This document shows, piece by piece, positions 46,483-56,601 of a stretch of DNA of 64,000 bases. The notes under the pieces are model-generated. The model was given only the letters and a program-made list of their open reading frames with translations. It was not told where the DNA came from and did not search any database. Location: positions 1,488,001-1,552,000 of the forward strand of contig OY756146.1 of assembly GCA_963576785.1 (NCBI GenBank), in the 5' to 3' direction. Source of the DNA: Chlorophyllum brunneum. Lineage: Eukaryota; Basidiomycota; Agaricomycetes; Agaricales; Agaricaceae. A program made the translations under genes and the position numbers. Each line of letters opens with the position of its first letter. Within the stretch, counting starts at the first letter, position 1.

Positions 46483-47190
46483 CAGCAATCATGCACCATG
46501 ACTGTTTGTACATTTGCATGTTAACCCACACAACCCCTTCCCATTCAACTTACGTAGTTGGGAGATTGACAACATGAGGTTTCCCTTCTTTGCAATCGTC
46601 CTTTCCCTGAGTTTGGGGAATCAAAACCCCCTGCTAGAATATGCTCACATTTGATCTCGCTCCGTGCGGTCTGGATTACCTGGAATATTCAGTAAGATCT
46701 ATTAATGGTCAGACATGAACATCTTTTGATAAGTGATGTACAGGAAAGTTCATTTATATTCTAACAGGCTCCTTCCCAGTCCCTCTTGTACTTGGATATC
46801 TAAGTCTTTCCAGTATGCTTATTCAACAAAAGATATGGCTATGGTAGACTTTACTGAATATCCACCATATAAGCTCATATAGAAACTCTTGCCTGACAAC
46901 CCAACTTTATCCGAAATCTCTCCAGCATTTTTGAAAAATTCTTACCTTCTCTCCAAATTTTCGGGATTCCTTATTTAGATAACTATAATCACCAAACCCA
47001 AATCAACCAATTACTCCTTTTCTGGAAGAGGAGATGTGAGCATATCAATGTTGTACCTTGCCAGGACCAGAAGAGAGCACTACCGGAGACTGCTGCAGAT
47101 TGGGACAGACCTACCAATCTGCAATCAAGCGATGTGTTCTCACGTTGGTGGTCGGGGATGTATGTTTGTTCTCAACACCGCCTCTTAGCA
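46483..47190. repeat. Duplicated block B, right part
   Basis: Parallel to about 62155-62775, with shared runs such as TGTAGACTTTACTGAATAT versus TAGACTTTACTGAATATCC and the 'GACCAGAAGAGAG' and GATGTGTTCTCACGT segments. Function unknown; no coding frame is kept in both copies. Confidence 0.7.
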
Positions 47191-47329
47191 TCTAGTATTA
47201 CCATGCACTCCCAAATTCAATCTATGGGGCAGCTATAAAGATGGTCAGAGAATCCTGTTCCCCCACTACTCTGCTGGTCCCATCCTACTCCTGAAGGCCT
47301 GAAGGCACGGCCGAGCCCCCATCCCCACC
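47191..47329. promoter_or_regulatory. Promoter side of the membrane-protein gene
   Basis: Short unique stretch between block B and the ATG at 47330. No specific site identified. Confidence 0.3.
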
Positions 47330-48594
47330 ATGTCAGCCCAGCAGTTCCCAATCACAGCCGCACAACTCTCCAGGAACTTCTGCCAAACACTGCTCTATGG
47401 AATGTACCTAGTGACCTGTTGTTTCTGTGCCCGCACCCTCCTGGTCATGGGTGAGGGCCAAGAAGAACGATGGGTCCGTCTGCACAAAATCCGGTGGGTC
47501 ATGTCAAGTGTTGCAATAGCCTTGTTCCTTGTTTGCACATTCGACATGGCAATTGGACTATTACACAACTTCCATGCATTTGTCATATCCAAGAACGCAA
47601 TGGCGGAGTTCAATGATATTGCTAACTGGATTAATATCGCTCGAGTGCGCCGCCTTTTATCCTCTCGCTCGGAGATCGATACGAATTGACACAGTCTGTG
47701 GACCAAGTCATTGCTTTGATACTTGGCGACTTCGTCCTGGTAAGGGCATATGTCTATGTTCTTCCATAAAGCATCACTTATATCTTGTAGATTTACAGAT
47801 GTTGGATTGTTTATGGACATCGTTGGATCGTCATCATCCCATCCCTTGTCCTATACCTCGCCGCCATCGCAATGGGAATCAAATTGCTGGAGATCAAGTG
47901 TAATCCCGGGACCCAGAGAACAATGACTCTGATTTCAACCGAAATTTGACCCTGGAATTCAGTCTTATTCGCCATCAATGCCAGTCAGAATATACTTACT
48001 ACAAGTGAGCTCTAATCATGATAATTAACTTCACAAATGAATTTTTGGTAGGTATATTTATTTGGTGCATCTGGCGGGTAGAGCAGAGTACCGAGAAGTA
48101 TTGTATGAGTTACACAGGATCAAGTGTGAACCGGCCCCGCCATTTACTTAGAGTGATGTGGGTCATCACAGAATCAGGAGCAGCTTACACATTGACTGTG
48201 GTTGTTACATTCCTTGTCGACATAACGGGAAGCAATGCACTCTATCCAGCATCTGACATAGTAAGTAATGACTCAAACTACATATATATCAGAAACGATC
48301 AGAAGCTGATCATTTTCTTTTCACCCCAAGACATTACAAGTGACAGGAATCATATTCAATGTCATACTTGTCCGTTCCTCTACAAGGGGTGATCGAAAAT
48401 TCACAGAGTTCGACAACAATGAGTGAACTACCCTAGTATCTCGACACATGTTTGGGGAAACAACACCTGAAACAAACAGTAACCCCCAGGATATCGAGCT
48501 AGGCACTAAAATGGCCAATCCAATGGATAGACCGTCGCAGTCCACTATTCGAATTAATGGTATTACGATGACAAAAACTGTTGTCACTTCCTAG
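47330..48594 (+). pseudogene. Seven-helix 'YRCW' membrane protein gene with a premature stop near the C-terminus
   Basis: Exon 1 (47330-47644) encodes MSAQQFPITAAQLSRNFCQ and two helices (LLYGMYLVTCCFCARTLLV, WVMSSVAIALFLVCTFDMAI). It splices to SVDQVIALILGDFVL, then IYRCWIVYGHRWIVIIPSLV with LYLAAIAMGIKLLEI, FAINASQNILTT, IWCIWRVEQSTEK, and LRVMWVITESGAAYTLTVVV. The last part is LQVTGIIFNVILVRSSTRG. This is the agaricomycete family also seen at 22.4 kb; its function is unknown. A TGA at 48424-48426 follows FDNNE, but the same frame continues for about 55 more codons typical of the family tail to TAG 48592-48594. The gene may still make a slightly shortened protein. Confidence 0.65.
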
Positions 48595-48739
48595 AGTAGA
48601 CCTCCTATATCTTTGAACTGTGTTGCTTGTATGTTTTATGTAGATATTACATACTATATGATGTCTTTTGATAGTTAATGGCCAACATTAAGTAAAGCAT
48701 GATTCTACATGTTTAAGACTGGGGTGATCAATGCTGTAT

Positions 48740-49085
48740 TTGGGTTTGGTCAAAGATAAACTCTATCCAGACATCCTCCATTTACGATTAATTTCTAAAA
48801 TATTTGGGTGCAGAGCTTGCCCTGGTCAGCCCGTGACAAAATTCATACTCTTTTTGACGATCGCACCTATCTTTACCAACATTGGAGATCTACAAAGAAC
48901 TGGATGCAGATGGTGTGAACATCACACCACTGGTGGATTATACGGGTGGGACAGTAGTGTAATCTGTATCTAGCTTAATTTATTAGGTGGCAATTTGCTA
49001 GCCATCCACTTCCATTCCCCTGTCTGAAGAAACCAAGATCTCCGACTTCTGAGCAGTTAATTTGCAGTGCTACCAAGGGGTGGAG
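48740..49085 (+). pseudogene. Cytochrome P450 C-terminal relic (copy 2)
   Basis: Retains the haem-loop and last exons: FGFG-like bases, then GCTTGCCCTGGTCAG encoding ACPGQ, and the TPLVDYTGGTV segment. The splice donor after the FGFGR motif has become ATAAAC. The conserved glycine lost in copy 1 is still present here, so the two copies decayed independently. Confidence 0.65.
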
Positions 49086-49469
49086 TTTTGGAACCTGAGT
49101 AGGTTATCGGTTCAAGAGGGATGCTAACCAGTAAATACTGGGGAAATTGACTTGGAGATCAATTGATCAATATTCGAATAAAGAGGTTCTCCACTCAATG
49201 AACTAACAATGAACAGGTGAGCAGTCGATCTAGGGTTTGTCTTGTAGAACTGTCATACTGTTGACAGAGTTGGTTACTCTGAGGAGGATGGACATGACTT
49301 CTAGTGTGAGAATGAGAACATGAAACCTCGCGCCCCACATCAAGGACCATAGGCTTACTGGAATGATTTCCCAAGTTCCAGTGCATCAATTGCTTCCCGA
49401 TTCTCAACATACCCAAGCTCTAACTTTGCTGCACCTGCACGTAGAATGATCAAAAGGAAAACATTGTTT

Positions 49470-49710
49470 TTCACAGGCATGACCATACTTTCACCAAACT
49501 CACCAGGACTCTATCCTCACTAGAGACGGAAGTTGACTGTGCAGTCAGTGGCCCTACCGGTCACCCTGGCAATCCTCGCGGTGGACAGGTACAGGTGGAA
49601 ATGTTTGGTCTATAGGATCCCCATTAACCTGCTTCATTTGGTAATGTTGCTAATCTTTCATTGGTAGTATGTTCATTTGGACAGGTGTAATGCATGGCCA
49701 ACATGGTGTT
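49470..49710 (+). pseudogene. RPB11 3'-end relic (copy 2)
   Basis: Matches RPB11 exon 3 weakly (CCAAACTCACCAGGACTCT..CCTCACTAGAGAC) and its downstream flank (GTTCATTTGGACAGGTGTAAT). No frame is kept. It follows the second P450 relic, as in block A. Confidence 0.5.
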
Positions 49711-50840
49711 GTCCCTACAAGATTTGTAACAGCACTCTTTCATCATTTTTTGGGTCCAGTTCCTTGTCATCATCCATATACGCAATGCAACGCATGTTAC
49801 GGTAAAATCGGAACAATATACATAGTATTGAGTCTCTAGACAGTGTACAGGATACAATCATCGTAAGATTCAGTCACATATAAGGTTCAGCGCTGATGGA
49901 CCTGGAATCAAGATGGACAGTGTTGTGTCCAATAGATGCTCAACTGCCAATCAAGTTCGAGCTAAACTGACATATTTGGCCTCAATGGGGACAGCCTGTT
50001 GTGGACGCCAAACATGACAAGGAAGATGATTGATTCATAACTATTGCTCATAACAGATGCAATGTAGAGAACTAAGGTCCTCGAATGCAAGCTCTGGAGT
50101 TGAGCCCACAATTTTGTGAGCGTGATAGGACATAGACGAGAGTTCTGGACATACATATTCAGATACTAGACTCATATTGTAATCTAATGCCCTGTTGTAT
50201 TATCCCGGAATAAGGGATGCAAATAAGCACCTCAGTCATGATGTGGGTATGGTACCTGAAATAGGATTTATGTTGTACCCGACTAATAGTGATTTTGGGA
50301 CATGGCATGTACATTGGTCAAGATGGTGGTGGTAACCGGAGTTGGAAGAGAGATGGCATCCTCTCTATCAAATGATAGCAGCAATGTCTAGAAATGCAGA
50401 GGTAGCCTAGGAGCTGTAGGGATAGGAGATGAAGAGTAGTGCACACAAACCAGAAAGACGTAAACACTGTCTTTCTTGAACCGGGGAATAAGAGACCTCT
50501 CATGCCAAATGAGACTGAAGGATGGAACTATGTGATTACTTTAGTAACTTGAGGGTGTCCTTGGCAACTGCTGGTAATTAATAGAATTCATGAACCAGGG
50601 AAAAGGATAGGGATAACAATCCAAGCTGTAAATGGAATATCACCATCAGTGAGATAAGCATCTGGACAACTGAAGAGTCCTTACATTACTGAGATAAACA
50701 TAGTGCATGAGATAGTGAGTTCTACTAATAACAATAGTTTCAAAGCATAGGGCCACCACTCCTTGTGGTGGATTTGAGTGAAATAGGTTTCTTTCTCCGG
50801 TTGAAGTGGGAAGAATGAGAGCTTTGTACTTAGTTTCACA

Positions 50841-50852
50841 GGTTATGGGCCC
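50841..50852 (+). other. Primer-binding site, half-tRNA-iMet type
   Basis: GGTTATGGGCCC directly after the LTR remnant, the same as in the other Copia family of this window. Confidence 0.7.
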
Positions 50853-50900
50853 CATCCCCTTGCACTAAAGTCAAATCAGTGCTACAAGAATTCAATTGTT

Positions 50901-51266
50901 ATGGCCTCAATAAATGATATATTGCCCAGTACAGTGCCTGAGCTTAATGTGTCTGGAAGGAACTGGATGGTGTTTTTGCTCCAGTTCAAGACTGTAGTTT
51001 GAGGTAAAGGACTGTGGGGGCATTTCGATGGATCCGGTCCACGTCCAAAGCTACCTAAACCTGTGACACCATAGGCTGCACCAACTCCACCATCCCCTAT
51101 GCCTCAAACACCAGGTGCAGGAACACCAACGCAGGTGGCTAGTACAGCTGCTGCTGTCTACTTTCCTCCTTCAGTGCCACCTAGTCCAGCAATCACCGTA
51201 ACTCTCAAAATGGTTGAAGCTTGGGAGCGTAATAAGGATATTACTCATTCACTGCTTGCTCAACAC
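50901..51266 (+). pseudogene. Copia 2 gag, 5' part
   Basis: Starts MASINDILPSTVPELNVSG and contains KGLWGHFDGSGPRPKLPKP. In-frame TGA follows FKTVV (family arginine expected) and a TAG follows KPVTP. It continues after the nested Gypsy at 57763. Confidence 0.7.
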
Positions 51267-51566
51267 TGTTACGAATCATAGACCGTTCATTCCCATCATG
51301 CGCCCATTACCTCGTGTACTCTCATACTTGTTTCATCTCCTGTATCACCCTAGAGGCTGTGCCTCCTACCTGACTCGTTCTACTCGTCTCCTATGACTCC
51401 GTTACTCGACTCCCTTATTATTAGCCTCTACCACTAGTATATAAAGTGTAGTAATACTTGATGTATTCCTTACACTTTACCAATCGTATCATCCCTTCTT
51501 CCTTTCTCTACTTCCTTTCCTTTATCCAAAGGCTTGCAACCTGAGTCAGAGACTAAGGTCGTAACA
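51267..51566 (+). repeat. Gypsy copy B 5' LTR
   Basis: U3 has diverged from copy A, while the stretch from the TATA box to the 3' end is almost the same, so the two copies are related subfamilies. Confidence 0.93.
51438..51445 (+). promoter_or_regulatory. TATA box of the Gypsy LTR
   Basis: TATATAAA. The presumed transcript start lies about 34 bases downstream, at ACACTTTACCAA (51472-51483). Confidence 0.55.
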
Positions 51567-51567
51567 T

Positions 51568-51579
51568 TTGGTAAAGTGT
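51568..51579 (+). other. Self-priming PBS of Gypsy copy B
   Basis: TTGGTAAAGTGT, one base after the 5' LTR, exactly complementary to 51472-51483. The same pair is present in copy A. Confidence 0.65.
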
Positions 51580-51659
51580 CATTCAACTCACCTTGCAAGA
51601 GAGGTGCCACTATTCGTAACTAGGCTTGGAATAATAGCCTCCGACCAGGACAACAGTAT

Positions 51660-52931
51660 ATGAGCAGCAGTAGCTCATCGAGAACACCGAGAAGACAGAG
51701 AGCTCCGAGACCAACAGACATCCAGGGTTCACCCGTAGCAACAGGATCCAAACGATCAACAGAACCAGAAATCCCTGAAGGCCTTAAACGGCAGAAATCC
51801 GGACACAGCGTAGACGAGACCACAGCTCTATTTGAAACTGAATTCGACACAGAAGTCGCCGAGAACACATCCGATATAGATATCGCCGAAACCCACGAGG
51901 AAGAATCCGAACACAGCACAGACGAAGAACCAGCTCCGTTTGAAGAAGAAATCGACACAGCTTTATTCGAAACCGAATTCGACACAGAAGTCGCAGACGC
52001 CACAGCAGATAGAGAAATCGCCGAGACCGACGAAAACGAACACAGCGAACCAGAGTCAGAACCAGAAATGACAGACGAAATCAACGTACCAAAGAATCTA
52101 GCCCCGGAACCAGGTTATTTCAATGGGGATAGGACCAAATTTGACGATTGGTGGAGAGCCATATCCTTATGGCTAATGTTCAACAAGATAGATGAAGAAG
52201 AACAGAAAATAGTAGCCATTTTGGCAAGGATGAAAGGAGGACTAGCAGGTCCTTACGCCAACACGCAACTACAAGCCATCCAGAATAAGAAAACACCGGC
52301 TTGGGAGGACTTTACGAAAGAAGTAGAGGCCACATTCTCCTTGGGGAATAGGAAAGCCATAGCAGAAGGAGAAATAGAAACGTTCAAACAGGGAAAGAAG
52401 AACACAGCAGACTTCTTAATCGAATTCGAAGCATTGAGGGCCCAAGCAGGAACAGATGACACACACGCGATATTCCTTCTCAAACGCCACACCCGAGCAG
52501 ACATTATTCGAACCATAGTAGGTTACCCAACAACCTCCGTCCCAACAACATACAGCAAATGGAAAACCACGATCCTCGCAGTAGGACAAGGTTACGAAGC
52601 AACGGACATCACTAGAGGAGATGTCAAAACCACCACCGGAGTTATCTATGGGGGAAGAGGACAACCCATGGAGATAGGACGACAAAGGGCAGACACCGAT
52701 CAGGCTGGAAAACCGAGGTGCTACAATTGCAACCTCTATGGGCATATTGCCAAATACTGCAGGAAGAAGACCAAAGTCACGTACACCAAAATAACGTGTT
52801 ACAACTGCGGTAAACAGGGCCACATCTCGAAGAACTGCCGGGCACCCAAGAAAGCCCATATTAGAGAAATCAACGAGGATGATGAACAAGAGATAGAGGA
52901 GAAAGAGGATTTTGTCGAAGGCTCCGAGTAA
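51660..52931 (+). CDS. Gag of Gypsy copy B
   Basis: 423 residues, intact. The N-terminal acidic part contains a repeated unit (ALFETEFDTEVA appears twice, separated by IAETHEEESEHSTDEE), so it is slightly longer than in copy A. The capsid-like core (NGDRTKFDDWWRAISLWLMF, LARMKGGLAGPYAN) and two CCHC knuckles follow. The last 46 bases overlap the upstream end of the pol frame, which is open in the -1 phase from 52886. This suggests Gag-Pol is made by frameshifting. Confidence 0.93.
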   Translation: MSSSSSSRTPRRQRAPRPTDIQGSPVATGSKRSTEPEIPEGLKRQKSGHSVDETTALFETEFDTEVAENTSDIDIAETHEEESEHSTDEEPAPFEEEIDTALFETEFDTEVADATADREIAETDENEHSEPESEPEMTDEINVPKNLAPEPGYFNGDRTKFDDWWRAISLWLMFNKIDEEEQKIVAILARMKGGLAGPYANTQLQAIQNKKTPAWEDFTKEVEATFSLGNRKAIAEGEIETFKQGKKNTADFLIEFEALRAQAGTDDTHAIFLLKRHTRADIIRTIVGYPTTSVPTTYSKWKTTILAVGQGYEATDITRGDVKTTTGVIYGGRGQPMEIGRQRADTDQAGKPRCYNCNLYGHIAKYCRKKTKVTYTKITCYNCGKQGHISKNCRAPKKAHIREINEDDEQEIEEKEDFVEGSE

Positions 52932-55900
52932 GCGCAAACCCGCGAGCCAATAAAACTAGAGTTCCTGTTTTATCACAGAATAGAAGATACGTGATTCCCC
53001 AAAAACGAAACTCTAAGCGCGAACTTCTCCTCGACTCAACAATCCAGACAAAAATGGGACGCAAACCAATTATAACTCTGGTAGACTCCGGATGCACCCA
53101 CACGTGCATAGCACAACGAACAGTAGAAGAAGAACAGATCCCGACTAAAGCCCTGGAAATCCCAATCAAAGTAATCAACGCCGATGGAACGGAGAATAGA
53201 AAGGGAGAAATAACAGATAAAGCACAACTAGTACTAAACAACGGCAACCACACGGAACAAATCGACGCTCTAGTAACACAATTGGAAAGCGCGGACTTAT
53301 ACCTGGGGCACGATTGGCTGGTCAAACATAACCCGGAAATCGATTGGAACAATCATGTCATACGATTCACGAGATGTCCAGAAGATTGCAAAATATCACA
53401 TAACAACATACGGTTCAACGAGAAAATACGGACAGTCAAGGAACACATTGAAGAGAAAAAGGCGGACCGGACGGACGATGAAGATCTACCACCATACCTC
53501 CGACAGTACACCCATCTATTCAACAAAAAGAACTTCGATAATCTACCCGCACACACGGTATGGGACCACGAGATAAATCTGTCAGAAGACGCACCCCCGG
53601 TACTGCAGTCCAAAGTTTACCCAATGACAATAACGGAAAAACAGGAACTACAAAAATTCCTCGACAAAAACCTCGCCTCAGGACGTATCAGACCATCACA
53701 ATCCCCCTACGCCACCCCATGCTTCTTTATACCAAAGAAAGACGGAACAAAACGCCTGGTACAAGATTACAAGAAGCTGAATGAACACACCATCAAAGAT
53801 AAAACGCCACTACCACTTATAAGCGAGGTGTTAGACCGACTAAAGGGCGCAAAAGTGTTTAATAAGCTCGACATCATTTGGGGATACAACAACGTCCGAA
53901 TCAGGAAAGGAGACGAATGGAAGGCAGCGTTCGTAACAAACAACGGATTATTTGAACCTACGGTCATGTTCTTCGGAATGAGCAATTCACCGGCAACCTT
54001 CCAAAGAATGATGAACACGATATTCCGAGAACTATTACATGAAGGGACGCTTGTCAACTACATGGACGATTTCGTCATTCCAGGAACCACACAGGAGGAA
54101 CTCGAGAAAAGAACGACACGGTTCTTAGACATTGCAGCCAAACACCAGCTATACTTCAAACGATCAAAATGTATGTTCGACGCGAAAGAAATACCCATAC
54201 TGGGATTTGTAGTAGGACAGGGCAGCGTTAAAATGGAGGAAGAGAAGGTGAAAGCAGTAAGGGAATGGCCAACACCCAAATCCGTGAAGGATGTCGAAAA
54301 ATTCCTCGGCTTTGCAAATTTCTACCGACGATTCATACAAGACTTCAGTAACATAGCAACACCACTACATGAACTCAAGAAGAAAGACGCACAATGGTCA
54401 TGGTCAGAACGGCAACAACAAGCGTTCGAAGAAATCAAGAAGAAAATCACGAGCGAACCAGTACTAGCGATGCCCCGAGATAAAGGACAATATAGAGTGG
54501 AGGTAGACGCATCAGGGTACGGAGTAGGAGCGGTATTATCACAAGACCAAGATAACCAGTGGCACCCAATCGCATTCCACTCGAGAACAATGACACCGGC
54601 AGAACGAAATTACCAGATCTATGACAAAGAACTATTGGCAATCCGAGAAGCGGTCAAAACTTGGAGACAATATCTACTCAACGCCGACAAACCATTCGAG
54701 ATATGGACGGACCACAAGAACTTGGAATACTTTAGGAAACCGCAACAACTCACAGGACGACAGGCGAGATGGCAACTGGAACTACAGGAATATCACTACA
54801 CGTTAAAACACATACCCGGAAAAACAAACACAAAAGCAGATGTGTTATCAAGACTAACGAAAACGGACACAACCAGAGACAACACAGATATCACGCTATT
54901 ACCCGACCACTTATTCGACAACACTACCACCGAGATCAGACAAATGTGGGATATATCGGGAGAAGAAAACCTGAAACACCGACTGCGAAAGGAGCAGAGG
55001 AGAGAAACACAATGGTTAAGAGAAAAGGAGAAACGACCAGAGGAGATATGGGAAACTGATGGATTACCCATCTTCGAAGGAAGAATATACGTACCACCAA
55101 ACACCGAATTACGCCAAGAAATACTCCAACAACACCACGACAAAACGGACGTAGGACACCCGGGACAACATAAAATGATCGAACTCCTCAAAAGGACATA
55201 TTGGTGGCCACAAATGCGTAACGATGTTAAACGATACATCAAGGGATGTGACACATGTCAGAGAAATAAAATACTCCGAACACGACCTACCACACACCTC
55301 CATCCGTTACCAATACCCACCGGACCATGGGAAGAGATATCAATCGACATGATAGGACCACTGCCAGAATCGGAGGGATACGACGCGATACTTGTCATCG
55401 TTGATCGTTTCAGCAAAATGATCAGACTACGAGCAGTTAACACCACCCTATCATCCGAGGAGCTAGGAGATATATATCGGGACGACATATGGAGACAACA
55501 TGGGATACCACGCAGGATCATCAGTGACAGAGGCCCACAGTTCGCATCAAAATTCATGGCGGAACTTTGCAGAGCAACCGGCACCCAACGAAACCTATCC
55601 ACAGCATACCATCCACAAACAGACGGTCAAACGGAGCGCATCAACCAAGAGGTTGAGGCCTACCTCAGAAATGTAATCAATCACGCACAGAACAACTGGA
55701 AGAAATGGCTCAGTACGGCAGAATTCCAGTATAACGATAAAACACATAGTGCCACAGGACATTCACCATTCCAGATAGTATACGGACGACACCCATGGAA
55801 GGGCGACATCTCAAATGAGATCAAGGCTCCAGCAATCACGGAAAGAATACAAGAACTGCAGGACATACGCCAAGCAACGATCAAAATGCTCCAACAAAAC

Positions 55901-56413
55901 CAGATACAGATGGAAAAGCAAAACAGCACAAAGCCAGAACACGAGTACCAAACAGGAGACCAAATTTGGCTGGAAGCAGACAATATTAGGACAACAAGAC
56001 CAACGAAAAAATTAGATCACAAGAGATACGGACCGTTCCGAGTAAAAGAAAAAATAGGCGAAACAAGCTACCGCCTGGAGCTACCTGAAACATGGGCGAT
56101 ACACGACGTATTCAACAGCAGACTACTTTCCCCCTATCACAATCCCGAGTATGACAGCCAGCGCACTCCGCCACCACCGATCCCCGAGATAGTTAACGAT
56201 GAAGAACACTACGAAGTAGACGAAGTCCGAGGACACCACATGAAAGGGAAACGAAAACAGTACCTAATACACTGGAAAGGATATACGTCCGAAGAAGATA
56301 CATGGGAAGACGAAACAAACTTAGACAGCGCCAAGGAAGCAGTACAAGAATTCATAAGCAAGATTTCGAGGACGAAACCTATAAAAAGGGGAGGTAAAAA
56401 ACAGCAATTATGA
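52886..56413 (+). CDS. Pol of Gypsy copy B: protease-RT-RNase H-integrase-chromodomain
   Basis: Open from 52886 to TGA 56411-56413, in -1 phase to gag. There is no ATG until 53054, so expression as a Gag-Pol fusion is likely. Domains in order: aspartic protease (LVDSGCTHTCIA), reverse transcriptase (FFIPKKDGTKRLVQDYKKLN, NYMDDFVIPG), RNase H (VEVDASGYGVGAVLS), and the HHCC finger (HPGQHKMIELL, CDTCQRN). Integrase catalytic core (IDMIGPLPES, ISDRGPQFASKF, YHPQTDGQTERINQE) is followed by a GPY/F-like module (YGPFRVKEKIGETSYRLELP). A C-terminal chromodomain ends it (KRKQYLIHWKGYTSEEDTWE). All catalytic residues are seen. It belongs to the chromoviruses, whose chromodomain steers integration to marked chromatin. 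Confidence 0.95.
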   Translation, partial: TRDRGERGFCRRLRVSANPRANKTRVPVLSQNRRYVIPQKRNSKRELLLDSTIQTKMGRKPIITLVDSGCTHTCIAQRTVEEEQIPTKALEIPIKVINADGTENRKGEITDKAQLVLNNGNHTEQIDALVTQLESADLYLGHDWLVKHNPEIDWNNHVIRFTRCPEDCKISHNNIRFNEKIRTVKEHIEEKKADRTDDEDLPPYLRQYTHLFNKKNFDNLPAHTVWDHEINLSEDAPPVLQSKVYPMTITEKQELQKFLDKNLASGRIRPSQSPYATPCFFIPKKDGTKRLVQDYKKLNEHTIKDKTPLPLISEVLDRLKGAKVFNKLDIIWGYNNVRIRKGDEWKAAFVTNNGLFEPTVMFFGMSNSPATFQRMMNTIFRELLHEGTLVNYMDDFVIPGTTQEELEKRTTRFLDIAAKHQLYFKRSKCMFDAKEIPILGFVVGQGSVKMEEEKVKAVREWPTPKSVKDVEKFLGFANFYRRFIQDFSNIATPLHELKKKDAQWSWSERQQQAFEEIKKKITSEPVLAMPRDKGQYRVEVDASGYGVGAVLSQDQDNQWHPIAFHSRTMTPAERNYQIYDKELLAIREAVKTWRQYLLNADKPFEIWTDHKNLEYFRKPQQLTGRQARWQLELQEYHYTLKHIPGKTNTKADVLSRLTKTDTTRDNTDITLLPDHLFDNTTTEIRQMWDISGEENLKHRLRKEQRRETQWLREKEKRPEEIWETDGLPIFEGRIYVPPNTELRQEILQQHHDKTDVGHPGQHKMIELLKRTYWWPQMRNDVKRYIKGCDTCQRNKILRTRPTTHLHPLPIPTGPWEEISIDMIGPLPESEGYDAILVIVDRFSKMIRLRAVNTTLSSEELGDIYRDDIWRQHGIPRRIISDRGPQFASKFMAELCRATGTQRNLSTAYHPQTDGQTERINQEVEAYLRNVINHAQNNWKKWLSTAEFQYNDKTHSATGHSPFQIVYGRHPWKGDISNEIKAPAITERIQELQDIRQATIKMLQQNQIQMEKQNSTKPEHEYQTGDQIWLEADNIRTTRPTKKLDHKRYGPFRVKEKIGETSYRLELPETWAIHDVFNSRLLSPYHNPEYDSQRTPPPPIPEIVNDEEHYEVDEVRGHHMKGKRKQYLIHWKGYTSEEDTWEDETNLDSAKEAVQEFISKISRTKPIKRGGKKQQL

Positions 56414-56601
56414 ACAGCAAACCTCGCATCTCAAGTAACCACTACACTCATCGCATCACTCGTAGTATTCACTTCACCCTTGACTTTGCCAACTATCTCT
56501 ACAATACACCATGCCCGCCGAACGCCAACTTACCCCGTACCCCTACCTCGCAGAATTTGAAGAACTTGTCCCAGAAAGGACCAACCAGGAAGAAATCGTA
56601 G
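56410..56601 (+). other. Small ORF overlapping the pol stop (ATGA)
   Basis: Begins in the TTATGA that ends pol and encodes 63 residues (MNSKPRISSNHYTHRIT start). Copy A has the same ATGA overlap and a 68-residue homologue (41367-41161). It overlaps the start of the third ORF in another frame. It may be an upstream ORF or chance; not called as a gene. Confidence 0.35.

Larger units (their letters stand above)
48679..50815. repeat. Duplicated block A (second copy)
   Basis: Second copy of 29593-31822 in direct orientation, with an internal deletion near 48720 and many transitions. It ends with host bases AAGAA, where the older Copia element begins. Confidence 0.75.
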
